Position numbers and translations under genes: made by a program | Part shown: positions 38,601 to 53,600 of the stretch, in pieces | How positions within the stretch are numbered: the stretch's first letter is position 1 | Layout of the letters: each line of letters opens with the position of its first letter | Source: Bugula neritina | Taxonomy: Eukaryota; Bryozoa; Gymnolaemata; Cheilostomatida; Bugulidae | DNA length: 64,000 nt | Reading direction: 5' to 3' | Assembly: GCA_964035545.1 (NCBI GenBank) | Contig: OZ037766.1 | Coordinates: 15,082,722 to 15,146,721 of the forward strand | Notes under the pieces: model-generated | Database searches by the model: none | Seen by the model: only the letters and a program-made list of their open reading frames with translations | What the model was told of the DNA's origin: nothing

Positions 38601-41600
38601 CTACCTGATATCTTCAGTAAATTGGTCTTCCTTCAAATAGTTTTTGAGAAAAACTCGGACTATATCTGTGGGGTGGCCGGAGAGGAGCAGGTTGTGACCC
38701 AGTCTCTCTTCATCCTCATCCACCATCAGCTCAGCGAATGAAGTCACCTGATTGCATGAGAGACAATTCGGATATGAAGGTTTGAGTCATGTTGCTATGA
38801 AATTTATTATCTTTTGAGTATTTTCCAACTTTAAGCCATTCAATAACAGTAAGTTTATAAAAACAACCAGGTTGTGTATAGCGAAATATTTGTTAAAATT
38901 AGGCATAATATATCGATTAATAAAACAGGCAGCTAAGTTATGGTTATGAAAAAAATTACACGTTAGCAACGGTTTGCTATAGAAGGTATTAACAGCTGTG
39001 ACAAACGAATTTTTGCAGCACTGAACTCCAAGTTAGAATTTGAAGAAAAGTAGATTCACATTTCTCAACACTCAGAGTGCTGACAACTCCAACTAACCTG
39101 TATGTAGACAGAACTATCAGATTCTGCTGACATGAGATGAGTGAGGTACTGCTGCAGCGTCTCATGGTATTGCTCAGTCATGTACATACTTTGTATCTTC
39201 TTAGCCTCAAATTCTAGCATCGTCTTGTCGAGACGTAGCACAGACTCTCCAGTAGCACATTGCAGTAGATGGAACTTGGCCTTTTCAAACACCTGAATAG
39301 TACGACCAACATAAACTAACAGTTGTTCAGCAAAATCAACATTCCGATTGAAAGAATGTGCTTGATGTTAATATTAATTTCACTTAGGAGCAATGGTAGA
39401 AAAATTTAGATAACCCAAGTTCTTCAACTTCTTTATTGAATTCTAGTTTGGATTGCAGGTTGAAATTCTCGCAAGAACATAACTCCTTTGCTACATTCTT
39501 AATCTAGAACACAGGCCTTTTGTAATTTCTCTATTATTGCACCTACCTCATTAATTTATTGTATAAACCTTGTTGAGACCTGTTAAAATTCAAAATATAA
39601 ACCCAAATAATTATAATATGAAGTACATGACAAGTTACCTGTTCCCAAAACTCCTCAACATCCCCGTCGACAGCCATGTCTTCCTCATCGCTAAGCTCGC
39701 TGTCGACAAGCATGCTCTGTTGTGTAAGGGGAGAGTCAGCAGTTCCCAGCCTACCACGACTCTTTATCTCATCTGTAGCCTGACGAATAGTCAGAGCTGT
39801 AGTTTCAGAGCTGTAGCCAATAAACGCCGTCTCTGTGGTTGACTTCTCAAAGTACTGCCTGTAAGGAACAACTTGGTCAGGTCTCATTCTACATACAGCA
39901 CTAATAGGACATAGTCTAAACTGAACCTTCACCTTCAATAAATAAGTACATCTGCACTTACTAACAGATAACTGCGAGATAAAAGTAGATACTGCTCAAG
40001 ACCCTAGCACTAAGTGAGTATAAAACAAGATCCATGGCCATAACCAGGCAGCAAAGCACTCCTAGAGAAGTTATACAAATGAAAGCTTACAATAACAAAA
40101 TGGAATTGCACAGCATACCTATTGATGAGAGCAGCTTTGTCAATATTCCACTCAAACTCGGGAGAGACGCGAGTTCGACAGGATGCGACAGGACACTCGC
40201 TAGCCATGTCTTGGCTAAACATCTTCTCCCGGCAGCATGGGCCGACGTAGTGCTGTAGACAGGGCAGCTTGTACGGCTGGTCCAGGGGCTCCCCACAGCC
40301 ATCACAGTCAAATGGGCACATGTTCATTCTATAATGTATAACGAATATATTACCTAATACAAATACAAAACCATCATATTGCATAGTACGTGTACTCAGG
40401 TTATAGCCAAGTGTAATCATAGCACATTCCATTTTAGCAAATATTTTTGGCTACAAACAAATACATAGCATTAGATGATTTAGTATTTCTTTAAAATAGT
40501 GTTATTATTTTTAAAATTCAAACTGTTTATAAGCTGGCAATTTATTTAAAGAAAAATACAACAGTATATTCACAAAATCGTGGCGTAGATTAGTGTATTT
40601 ACTGTAGTCTCCGCTGAGGAGTAACAAATTGATTCGCCCAATTCTCTATGCGCTCCTTCACAGTGTGCTGTTGTGTGTTGAGTAAGGAGGTGGCAGAGAT
40701 GTAGTGCTTCTCTAAACGGTTAATGAGAGGAATTGGGAACTGGGAATGTACTTTGTTCTTGTCGGCTATCACCACCAGTCTATTAGTAAATACCACAAAT
40801 GAACTCAAGTAAAGCAATTAAAATAATTGGCATGTTTAGTTGAATCTTTTATTATAATGCAACGATTAAACACATTTTAGAACCAAGTTTTTAAAAAGTG
40901 GTTTACTTGAAGACACATGAAGAAAATCTAAATTAAAATGGTATTTGAAGTATTTCGGCAGGATCTAAAAGAGTTTAAATTTAGACATTGCAGGTAGAAT
41001 AAAACCATAGCAAGTGCCCAGTTCGGCTACACTGTATATAAACATACATAACCGTTGTATATTCATTAAATACCAAAGTAATTATTTAAACTCAAAACTG
41101 GTAAGATGTAAAACTTTACCATGATACGTAGAAGTAAAGTCGATTATCTAAAACAGCACATGGTAACTTAAGTTAAAATTCAATAATCATTATGACTAAT
41201 TTCAGTTAAAATACTCACCTAAAGTTGTCATCAACGAAAGCTTTCACTCTGTGAGTACCAAGTCCAAGATCTACAAACTTTCTGTCACCCCAAGTAGAGA
41301 AGTACTGGTTGAGGGCGTCATATAGACTCTCGTACAGATCATCAAGATTGAGTAGGATCACAGGTTTACCCATGTCCATGCATGTCTTTATTCTGTAGAT
41401 GTTGTGACAAATCTGAAACACAAGGTTTATATTCAAATGCATGACTGAGCGAAAAACATAAACTTTTTAATGTCAAGAAAATAATTTCAGACATCAGTTG
41501 AAATGAAATATTCTGATAGAAGATGTTTCATTTCACATACGTATGAATTACCTGAGTATATGACAAGTCATCTCTAAACTTGCTGCCAAACACGACCTCT

Positions 41601-44600
41601 GGCTGCTGGTTGTGAGTTGAGAACTCATCCATTATGATACTGAGGACACTGAGATTCTCTGTCAGAATCAGCAGATATCTGCTCTCCAGGCTGAACATAT
41701 AGATTGTAGCAATTAGTACAAAAGTGAAGAGGTCAATATATTTGAATATGGAAGGGTGGACACACGAAATGTAATAAACAATCAGAAATATCTTTATATA
41801 TACCCATGTTGATATGCAGCACTTTAACCCTACATATTTTAAAATTGGCTCAAGACTGACCCTTTAAGAGCTGTATCTTCGCCAGAAAGACTCGACTTGA
41901 TGAGCCCCAAAGAATTGATAGGAGGCTTTCCATCCGGGCTGTCTGGTAATCTTTCCATAGAAGCACCGCAGTGTTGTCTGAATATGGTCATAGGGTCAAA
42001 CAGGTTAGAATCAAAACCTCCGAAATTCCTCTTAATGCTGTGTTCCAGCTGATTCTTGTTGAGTGGGCCGGCCTTGGTAGCAAAGCTGATCACCATCTTC
42101 ATCAAGCTGCACATGAACACCATAATACACAGCAATGACACATGTTGATACTATGCAACGAAAAGAGAGAATAAAACAACTAATAAGGCTGGCTTGAGAA
42201 CAAACCTGTAGAAATCTCGTAGGCCAAAGAACTCAGTTAGATCCCGAGCTAACGGCTTTTGGGCAGCACATATGTCAAGGTAGCCTCGAGCCAGCTGCGA
42301 GATGAAGTCACTTTGAACCACACCGAGTCTGGGTCTAATGACTGAGCCAGCAGCACTGGGTCGACAGATCTCTCTGTAAACAGCAGCAAACTAAATAACT
42401 CAGGATAAAAAAGCTGCTGGAGATATCGTTGCTATATTCACCATATATTTTATTTCATGCATAGAATATAGATATAGACACATGTACACATAGTATATAC
42501 GGACCAAAGTTTTTTCTTACTAAGTGAAATATTTTATGAAAGATCCTTTGGTCTTACAATCTAAAGAATTACCATAAACGTTTTTCCAAGTTGGTGAAAC
42601 AAAATTTGAAAAATTCAAATATTCAAGAGTGGTTATATCATGACTCTTTTTACAAATATCCAGTTGATTGCAGTTGCAATAAAAAACATAGATAATAATA
42701 CGATTCTCTTAATATTTAATTCCTATTTAAATCCAACTTATCTTATCTTAATCTATTTTTGTCCTCATCAAGCGTAGAGCTGGGGGTAACCTACTATAAT
42801 TTTACTTTTTTTTTTGAGGTCTTATTAATATTGCAAGATAATGAAAATTTAGATAATATAGAAAAAAGCGTTGCCAGCTATTGTCGCAACTAGATTGCCC
42901 TTACATATAAATGATTTCAATTGCATAGTATAAAAACATAAAAAGAACGTGTTGGGTGTGTTAGATATAAATTGTGTTGAAAAAACCACAAAGTAAGTAC
43001 TGCAGTACAAAATACAATCACAGAATTAATGGTTTATGATTTAATGTCAACCCAAGCAATTCAATCATTCACATGAGGTTGCTATGGCTTCCTTTAGCTA
43101 TAACTTGCAGATATAATATATTGCGTTTCAAAAGGGAATAGTAACAAACCCTGCAATATCCTGCAGCTCACGATCTTGAGGAGTTCCTCTCTGGACAAAT
43201 ATGCCACGGTTCATCTTGGCTGGATCCAGTGCCCAGTTAGAGATGCCAACAAAAGCACACTTCATGTATGGTTCTGGTGTAACACTACTGTCTTCACAAC
43301 CATCTTCTAGCAGAGGGTGTAGAGTCTATCAAAATATTAAGATTATTGTGAACAATGGCCAATATTTAATCTTGTTCTAAATGTTTGCCATCATTATGGA
43401 TAAGAATGAATAAGATATACCACCTAAATTATAATAGTATAGCCTACATATTTTACATAACATAAGCATTAATATTATATATATATCTATTATATGAACT
43501 AAAGTAGGACGAAAAATCATGTTACAAAATCTGGTTTACAAAATGCAAATGATTAGAAAAGTCAACATAGAAACTTATGTAAGGGCAATCAATAAAAATG
43601 GTGATCATCTCGCTTTCAAACGATGACATAACTTCATCACAGCCTACCTTAAGAGGCATGTTTTCAGAATCTTCAGCCAATCCGACTTCATCAAGTACCA
43701 CAACTGAGACGAATGTGTCTAGATCCTGCCCCTTCTGAAACTTGGCACAGTGTTTGAAGACTCCAGCTATTCCAGCTGGTGTAGCGTGTCTGCTGCACTG
43801 GAAGGCTGACATGTAAGACTAAAAAATACAATCAGTAAAATAAGTAAAATATCTAAAAAGAAGCCGCATAATACCCATATTCTGATAACTGTCAATACAA
43901 ATTTATGACCAGATTCAATTAAAGCATTATAAGAAACGATTTAAATATCACAATTTTACAGAAACAGAAAATATTATAGCACCACATATAAAAACCTCCA
44001 TCGAGAAAATTTAGTGTATAAGTACAACACAAAATATAAAACATACAGGGTTGGATGCATCTTACCCGTTTTAATCTTTTGAATAGATCATGCTTAGAAG
44101 ATGGTCCTTTCATTGCGTCCACAACCATAGCTTTGGACAGAGATTTAGAGCTGCCAGGTTTTCCAACCAGGAAAAGAGGAATTCTATTCTCAATGCAGAC
44201 AATCATCATGAAGACATTTTCTTTCAGAGCTTTGTTCTTGGCAATGTTCTTGTGTACGCTGTTGTCGACGACAGCATCGATGAACACATCCTGGCATCTG
44301 AAAACAGACTCCATAACCTTACTTATAGGACAGCACATGAATGAGTGATTTCATTGTAAAGTGCAGGCTATTGAAATCATACTTGGAAGTTCTTATAAAA
44401 TTTATAAATATAAGCTATTAGAAATAAGTGCCATTCACATTATTAGAGTGATATGCTGAACTCACTAATTGCTCTTAGGAAATAACAATAAAACACTCCC
44501 TCTAGTCACAAGCGATGACAAACTAAAACTTCACAGCTGAATGAGAAACTTCTACTGTCAAACCTATCACAGTCTGCTGCTTTCAGCAGTAAATAGTTAT

Positions 44601-47600
44601 GAACTAACATTTCAATCTCGTCCATCACGTATCGGGCGGGGTCCGGTGCTGCCCACCGAATCCCCATCATTTCCTGTATGGCTTCTCTGATCGCCTCAGC
44701 ATATCTCCTTCTAGTGTTCTCCTCCAGCCTAGCAAAGTAACAGACACCTAGGGCCAGCACCATGCTCCTTACCGCATAGTTCCTCTACAAGTATTTGATG
44801 GTCAGTAAAATAAAACATGAATACTTGAGAGTGTACTTGTCTACTCAAGTACACTGTTGTATATTTGAGTATACAACATACTTGCAAGAAGGTCAAATTT
44901 ATAGCTTGGTTTATTTATGTAGTTATACTTCTACGTAAATTAGCTAATATAACAATGAACTAATCACAACTAGCCAAGATGTTGAGTAAAGCATGGCTAA
45001 TGATTAAACTAACCATAGCAAGTAGAGAAATAATAAAGACCATAATAATTTATGCAAAAATTCAATACGTAAAATTTCCAAAATAAAATGAAACATTTTG
45101 ATATTAGCTCATAGCCGAAAGAGCAAACAACGCTATCTTTTTCATGTCACACCTTCATTTTCTCAAGCCTGTCTTCCCGCTCTTGTTGAGCAGCAAGTAG
45201 CTCTTCTTCGTCCAGGTCTCCCCCATCTGGGACTTCCATAGCCAGTCCAGTCGCACGCTTGTCATGCAAATCATCCATAGCAGCAAATAGATGATCCCGC
45301 TGACTGTAGAACCACCTTGACACCTCTAGCACTCTCTGTATGTCTCTCAGGCTCACAAAACTACATTCATCCTGCGTGAAATTCAACATCACTTGTCAAT
45401 ACTTCAAACGCCATAACTTGTATGTGTTATAGTAGACAATGCACTTCTATACGATGTAGGTACTGCAATTATACGTTGGCAGTACAAGTTGATCCTTCTG
45501 AATGATGAACACCTGTTAGATGAACAGAATTGGCTTGGTGCTGGATCTAAACAGTTATTAAAGTTATTAAACTAACTTTAGAGCAATACTTTCAATAAGA
45601 ATTTTTATATGAAATTAAAATTCCTATTTTGTATTGTTCGTAAGCAAAACATGTTGTGAGGTGTGTTTAAATTTTCGAAAATAAATATCAAGAGATGCAC
45701 GATTTTACCTTCTGCTGTCTCATGAAAGACTGGGTTATGTTGAGAACAATGGCTACTCTTGAGGTGAGGAAACCAAAATTTAGTCCGCCATTTTTTCTGC
45801 CATTACAGTTCTAGAACAATAGTTGATGTGTCTATTACATAATGATATATCAAATAGCTATATAGCATCATCATTGAATAGGTTTAAAAGGCATTATTCA
45901 ATCATATAATGTGTGCAATAAAGTTAGTTGTAATGTCAACATTTGGTAAAATATAAAAAGTGCATCATGCAAGCACAATACTCAGCTTACAAATTTCACA
46001 ATCATTCTTTGGATATAAATGAGTTCCACACTAGAACCAGGTCTGTGTTCCTCAACTGTCCGTATTGGGCCAGAGTCAAGAGTACCAAAGTCCCAGACCA
46101 GAGGAAGTAAACTCTGGGGAAGAGCCTGAACTCTGTACACCAGATGTCTCATCGGTATCTGACCTACAATACAGTTCAGTGAGAGTGAGGAATCAATCAT
46201 CCAACCCCACTAATGACTGACAGAAAACATCATGTGACAAATTTTAGATTGATATACCAAATTTGTCTTTTGTGTCCTCCTGGCTAACATTGTAACCCAG
46301 TCCAGCTCTCTTAAGCTTCTCAATCATATCAGGTGTGTGTCTAAGAGAGATAGTAAGAAATGTCAACAATATATTCAGATTATAACCTGAGAGATAGATG
46401 AGCACACAAACCCATACATAAGAAACCAGATAGGAACCATTATGTTTTAACATTATAACTGAATTCTCACATACTGGATGGGAAAGCCAAATAAGCTTAT
46501 GAAAAAATTAGGAACAACAGGTTGCAGGAAACATGTGAATGGGTAGGTCATAGAAAATGTGAATGAGTTGTATTTCCAAACAATAAAGCATACCTTCTGT
46601 AAGGGTTGCAAGCTGCTATGATCTTTAGTCCAGATGTTTTGTCTAGAGGTCTTCCTCTCATTCTACCATCACAGAGTATCTCTTTGACTAAACCAATAGC
46701 TTCTGTAGTGTTGGCCTCATCAAGGAACAATATTGTGTAGACAGAAGGTACCTGTAAAGTGTTAAACAATTTCTGTCATGCTCTTTGTAAAACTAGAGTA
46801 GTTTCATAACTTTACGAGTTTATATTACAAACATAGTTAGACAAATTGTGAGACCCATCATGAAGCACAAGACAAAAACCAGCCCAACTTTGCTTAGACT
46901 ATATTAGCTAATGATTGAAAACATATTTGTTATCAAGAAAAACCGCTTAACCAAAACACACATCAACTTACTCGCTCGGACTTAAAACTAGCAGCGTAAT
47001 CTTGGCAAATCTGCTGATTCTGAAGAGCCAGTTGCTGACCTTCTTCAACTTTCCTGATAATATCTTCTTCAGTTGTTCCACCATGAATCTGCAAAACATA
47101 AGCATACGTTTAGCAGTACCATTATAATACACCATAAAAGCCGAATCAATAACAGATAATAGTTGGATAAAAACAATCATGACACAAACCTTCACAATAA
47201 TCATGGTTTCAATTTCTTCCTTCAGAGCAGTTGGTACTTGTAACTTAGACATGAACTCTATAAGCTTAGTTTTACCACAACCAGTCTCTCCCATGATTAT
47301 CACAGGAATATCAACTCTGTGCGAGTATAGATAAAGAATAAATAAGAAAACTCCGTAATAACTGAATGATATCAACTTTGTAAGGATAAAAGCAAAACAT
47401 TATACTGTCACAAAGATATTTATTCATATACTCTGGAAACTACTTTGCCATAATATTTCAGATGTTCTGGTTAAGTAACATTTACTAAGAAAGATTGATG
47501 TCTAGCTAAAATCTTATCTCAGTATATGATGTATGACTAATATCTTAACTCAGTATCAGATGTATTACTAATATCTTATCTCAGTATCTGATGTATGACT

Positions 47601-50600
47601 AATATCTTATCTCAGTATCTAATGTATGACTAATATCTTATCTTAGTATATGATGTATGACTAATATTTTACCTCAATCTCTGATGTATGGCCAGTATTT
47701 TCTTAGCATTGTCCATTGTGAGTACATAATCAGAATCGGGGTCATCATCACCCCGAAAGAGTGGCTCCTCATTATACAAAGTTTTACTTCCTGGTCTCTC
47801 AATCGCGTGGAACATAGAGAAATTTACAGTAACAACATCCCGTAGCTTTTGTAACTGCTTGGTACTACAAAAAACATAAACACACTTTATATTCAGCATT
47901 ATTAAAATACATAAGTATGATTTCTTCATCAACACCAACTGTTGAAATTGTAAGAATTTCGACTTCTCTTACATTTATACCGATAAAATCAAGATATGCC
48001 ATGTGATAAACAAAGTGGCTCAAAACATGAGTTTGCTAGAATTATATTTCTACATAACAGAAAACAGCAACATGCTGTTCAACATGGAGATAATGGAATT
48101 TTTTTTAATTTGTTAGAGGTAATACTGGAGATTTCATGAGAAATAGTTACCGAGGAAGACCATTGAAGTTTTCTGTCAATGAGAGGTGATGTTGCTCGAG
48201 CGCCATTTTCAGTTCCCTGCTGATGCAATCTGGTATTAGAACTTCTTCAGTTGTACTGTCTAAAAGACTGTAGGATCTTTTGACTGTAGATAACAAAAGA
48301 AATTGTTCCGAGTAACCACACTGGGCGCTTAAATACATTGCTGTGGGTGTTGACCCATCTAATCTAAAACATTACTGTGAATAAAAAAAAGAATTTTTAT
48401 CTCTTTTGTTTGATACAATGTAATAGCTCTAAACTTTATGCCATAAAGTTTATGGCCAATCAGATTTAATTGTGGAACTGAACTAAATCATTTGGCATTT
48501 TCAATAATTTTCAACAAAACAACGAATTATCAATATGAGTAATCAGTTAGTATAGCATCTTTATGACAGACTATTTTAAAGAATCATAAGTATTGGAGAA
48601 AGAAACATTACGTTTTTTATCTTCAATGAAGAAGCCAAGAGGCGTAAGAGTCATCCCATCTTCATTAAAGAAAAGATATGGATGGTTAGCACTTTCCCAA
48701 GTTCTCTTCATACCAAGTTTATCCAACATTTCTGAACCATCATCTTCCTGCTCAGTTACCTTGTTTAGAATTGAGCAAAATGAACAAATGCGAACATCTG
48801 ACAAGAATTTGGATTATCAATTTGAAAGATTCAACAATAATTTGTTCATATTCTTATAGCCAGATAGCTAAAACAAAACAGTGTGAAGACAAATACTACA
48901 CGGATTGGATTTCAGCTAGTATTTTGCTAGATGTATCAAACTGGCACTAATAAACACTCACTTGGCAAAGAGAAGTGCCTGGCGTCTCTTCAGCAATCTT
49001 CAAGGACCTCGTAGCAAAATCCTATTCATAAAATGAAAGCAATAAGAACACATCATTCAAATAATATTATACACGTGCATGTGTAGAAATGTATATTAAT
49101 GCTGTGATTAAAAACATAATTTTCACTAAAGTAAAAATAATATTTTGTGTAGTCATTAAACAAAGTTGACGGAAAATAAAAACAATTAAGTATAATATCG
49201 CCAAATGTAGCATTGAATAGAAAATTACTGAATACCCTATTTGAAACAAAATGTCTCTACTTTTTTTCGAAGTTGTCTTTATAGGATTGAGTAATTTGCC
49301 AACATCTAACTAATACATTTGAATTTTGATGATCCCAACATTTCATGATAACTTGATAGGTCTCAGTGATGCAATATATATATAAAGATAACATATAATA
49401 AATACTTCTAAAGTAATATATTAAATATAACATATAATAAATACTTCTAAAGTAATATATAAAGATAACATATAATAAATACTTCTAAAGTAATATATAA
49501 ATATAACATATAATAAATACTTCTAAAGTAATATATAAAGATAACATATAATGAATACTTCTAAAGTAATATATAAATATAACATATAATAAATACTTCT
49601 AAAGTAATATATAAAGATAACATATAATGAATACTTCTAAAGTAATATATAAAGATGACATATAATAAATACTTCTAAATTAATATATAAAAGACACTTG
49701 ACTGACCTTGGCCATTCTGAACATGAACTGGACAACAAAATTTTTAAACCCAGGCAAATCTTCGGCAGTGCCTGCACTGCAAAAGGGAGATTTTTCAACT
49801 TTGAATAGCTGATTACTGAGGAAATAGACATAGTGTCTCAGTTCACTCCAAGTCGGGTCTTTAAGGCCACAGTTCCTATAATGAGACAGAATATGGAAAG
49901 AATTAATCTGAGTATACTTTACTTAACAGTGGATATATAAGTTCAATTAGATCATAGCAACAACATAGCAAACACTACAGGCTAGTAAAAAGTGTGAGCA
50001 TACTGAATTAGTAAGACAAGTGCGTCTTTAGGGGAGAATGTTTTGTCTCTCATCAATTCATCCATAATGCTAGAGTGCCGCAGCAAGTCATCTTGAATAC
50101 TCAGATATTTTAGCACTGTTTGCCATTCCTTTTGCTCAAGCACTTTAGGATCAAAGCCAATGAAGTCCACTGAAATAAGAATAAAAAATATAACATCGAG
50201 ACACCTGTGCACAATGACACCAGAACACCATGCCACAAGCACATTGTGACACCAGCACATCATGCCACAAGCACTTGGTGACAAAAAGTGAAACTGGAAT
50301 TTAGTTGATAAGCATTTGTGAGACTGAAGCGGCACTTGAACAGATAGTGAATGATGACTACACAATTGAAAGGCATAAACTTAAAATTCATTTGTCTGCT
50401 CGGAACTTGATTTTTCACTAGAATAAGGTTTTTCTATCTAGCTACTAAAGAATAGACACTGTCATTAAGTCAATAGTGATACATTACTCAAAACTGAACA
50501 ACTTTTGTATTGTTATATTTGCAGCTTTTAGAATATCATATGGCGATTCACATACTTTTAGATGTTCCATTCCACTGGTTGTATCTGGCCACCACTTCTT

Positions 50601-53600
50601 CTGGTGTGATACACATGATGGAGGGCAGTAGATCTAGTACTTCATGCACACATGACTTGTCCTGTGGTAAACACAATGTTAGTCATGGTATCAGTTTCTA
50701 GTGCCATAGCACACTGGATTTACACTTGAGGACTACGCTACTGTGTAACTATATTATAACTTACAGTGGTGATACACCATAGGAGCAGTTATTTATAATA
50801 CAGAATATTTTATATAAATACAGCTTCCTGCAACCTAGATAGCATACACTAATTGCAGGACAAAAAATATGAATTCAAGAGTCTGAATAACTAGATAAAT
50901 ACCACAGTGACCCCATAAACAAAATTAAATTATAGGGTTAAAAAATAAAACAATATTTATATGATGGTTATAGGCAAATAATAAAGTTGTCAAACTATTG
51001 TCTTAAATTACCTGCGCATATGTCATGTGGTGACGTATGGCCAATATGCGATGCCAACATAACACATATGTATACATAAACTATGTATTGATATGCACTT
51101 GTAACACATACCTTTCTGGTGAAAGGCATGCACTCAATAATGTAGTACTGAGTATTCTGTGCCTGCCATACCACACCTTCAGAGTTTACAATACTTCTCA
51201 GTATAATCAGGTTGAACAGAAGTTCATCCACCCCAGAATCAACCTAAATTAATAAAACAAAATCGAATGCTGATAAAAAATTCAATTTGACTTGATTTTG
51301 AAATTGAACTAGTATGCCTTATGCATTTTACCAGACAATATCGTGAAAATGATAGAGTACAAGTAGGTATGAGAGTATTAAGATTAATATGGATTGGATG
51401 ACAAATTATAGCAGTTTACTACTAGGAAAAACATAATATTTGTGTGATTATGAACAAATAAAGTGATTTAATGAATTGTACCTCGTGAGCAATATCCAAG
51501 TGTATTGTATCGAAGTTCTCCTCTTTCCGCACATCATATATTCCTCTTTTTTGTCCGTCATCCATGTCATCTTTCTGTTGGTAAGCCAGTTCATCTGTTA
51601 GCCTGGCTACAATCTCATCTGTGGATACTGTCTTGTATATGGGGATGATGATATCACGGCCTTGTACCATCTCTACCTCTCTAAGTCCCCTAATCAGATT
51701 GTCTCTCTGGAGGGTCTTACCTACACCAGCTCTGTTTGAGCGAATCAGCCGGGCCATAGACCTAAATACCATCTTACAGCTATACCAGAACATCAGCACA
51801 ATAGTTCGTTAAACTTTCCAAACTTAAGTAAAAACATTTCTATAAATTCGTATTTAAAATAAATCCAATCAAAAATGCATTGGTGCTAATTTTAAAATTC
51901 TAAAAATATTTATCTAATAAAATGTTTTATAAAATAAACTCAATCCCAATATTTTTAAAAATCTTTCTTATTCAGAGTTGATAAATAAATAATGACCATA
52001 TTACTCAACTGGCTTTTTGGCAAAAACTGAAATCAACAATTCCAAATATTACACATTGAAGAAAATTAATTTTAGGATTCTACTTTCACTCATATTCTAA
52101 GAGTAAAGAAAACTGCTTATTTTTTACTCTAGAGATGTTACAAGCTTTGCTTAAACAAACATGATGGTAAAAAATCACTAAAAAGATCAGTAGGCTATCA
52201 TGTCACGACTACACTGTGATAGTACTAGCTCAAACCAATATTTTTTAATCCCATAAGAGACTTTCGGTGAAAGTATTAAATGGTTCAACATTTAAAATTG
52301 ATAAATAAGCACTACATTCTGTTTCTAACCTTTCAGGATCAATATGGCAAGCCGAAACTGGCACTTCTGGCGGCACAGTGAGAATTCTGGTTACGTAGGC
52401 AGTGAGTTTCTTCTTGTCAGCTAGCATAGGATTCTTAACCAAGTATTTATCAAGATAGGCACGTATTCTTGCCTCTCGAACTTCCTCGGCATAAATCAAA
52501 GCAAGTCCATAATCTTTGTTACCTTCCTCTGTAGCATCACTCACTCTGTTCTCAATGAATCTACACACTTCATAGCTGAGGAGGTGGCAGTTTACCATAC
52601 AGTAGAATGAGTCAGGGTCAGCAAGTGCTCTGTTTAGGAACAGTGACACCTACAATAGAATAATAAAATATTATATTTTATACAAAGCGGTTTATTTTAA
52701 ATAATTCAAAGTTTACACTGACCTATATCATGTATTTTAATCCGGATTATAAAAACAAGCAGCTAGTTGCAAGTTAATTCATCTCAACATCTTAAGATAT
52801 AATATGTTATGGTAAGTTAGAAATAGAACTTGGTTCTTAAAAGCAACACAAAAATGAATAAAATATAAATTTGACTCATTTAGGTTTAATTAATCCACCT
52901 AATGTATTATTGACACATCCAACAATTGCCCACACTTCTTCTGAATAGACAGCTTCTGTGAATGAACAGCTACTGCATGAAAACAGCAAACCAGTGAACA
53001 GCCAGGTAATTTGGAACCCAGCCTGGCTAAATTAACTGGAATCTCAGTGAACTAGTTGAAGTAGTGAAAAGCAGAAATACTCTGCTGGAGTACGAGTTTT
53101 TCTCATTAGTGTAAACAACTTTCCGTTTTGTTGCAGCTACATAGATTGTTCATTGCAGTACCATGATGCTGTATAAAAAAGGACTTAAATATAGAATATC
53201 CTGCAACAAGTGCAATAAAGTTACCTGTTCACTGTTGGTAGATGAACTACACACGAGCACATTGTTTCTAGTTGGAGGGAAGGCGTACTGCGAGTCATGT
53301 TCATAGATAGACAGTACCATCTGGTAGGTAATTTCTACCAACGATAATGGTTTTAAATTTACTCATACGACTACTTTAAGCTTCAAAACTTGCCTCAAAA
53401 TTATTTGAAGAAATACAAGCAACTGTAATATTCATATTTTAACATTTAAAGGGAGCATTATGTTGTAAAATGCAAAGACAGGGTATTATAAAAACCTAAT
53501 ATGGTCAAAACTAGGAGAGGAAAGGAAGAGGAGAGAACACCAATAGACCATGTTATGAAAAGATACTAACAATAATAGTATAAAAGGATACCATAACAAG

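Noticed and set aside
48359-48364. Exon 33 acceptor at the first TTTTAG
   Set aside because: Joining there to exon 32 gives an immediate stop. The acceptor five bases further in (ATTAG, exon from 48358) keeps the frame.
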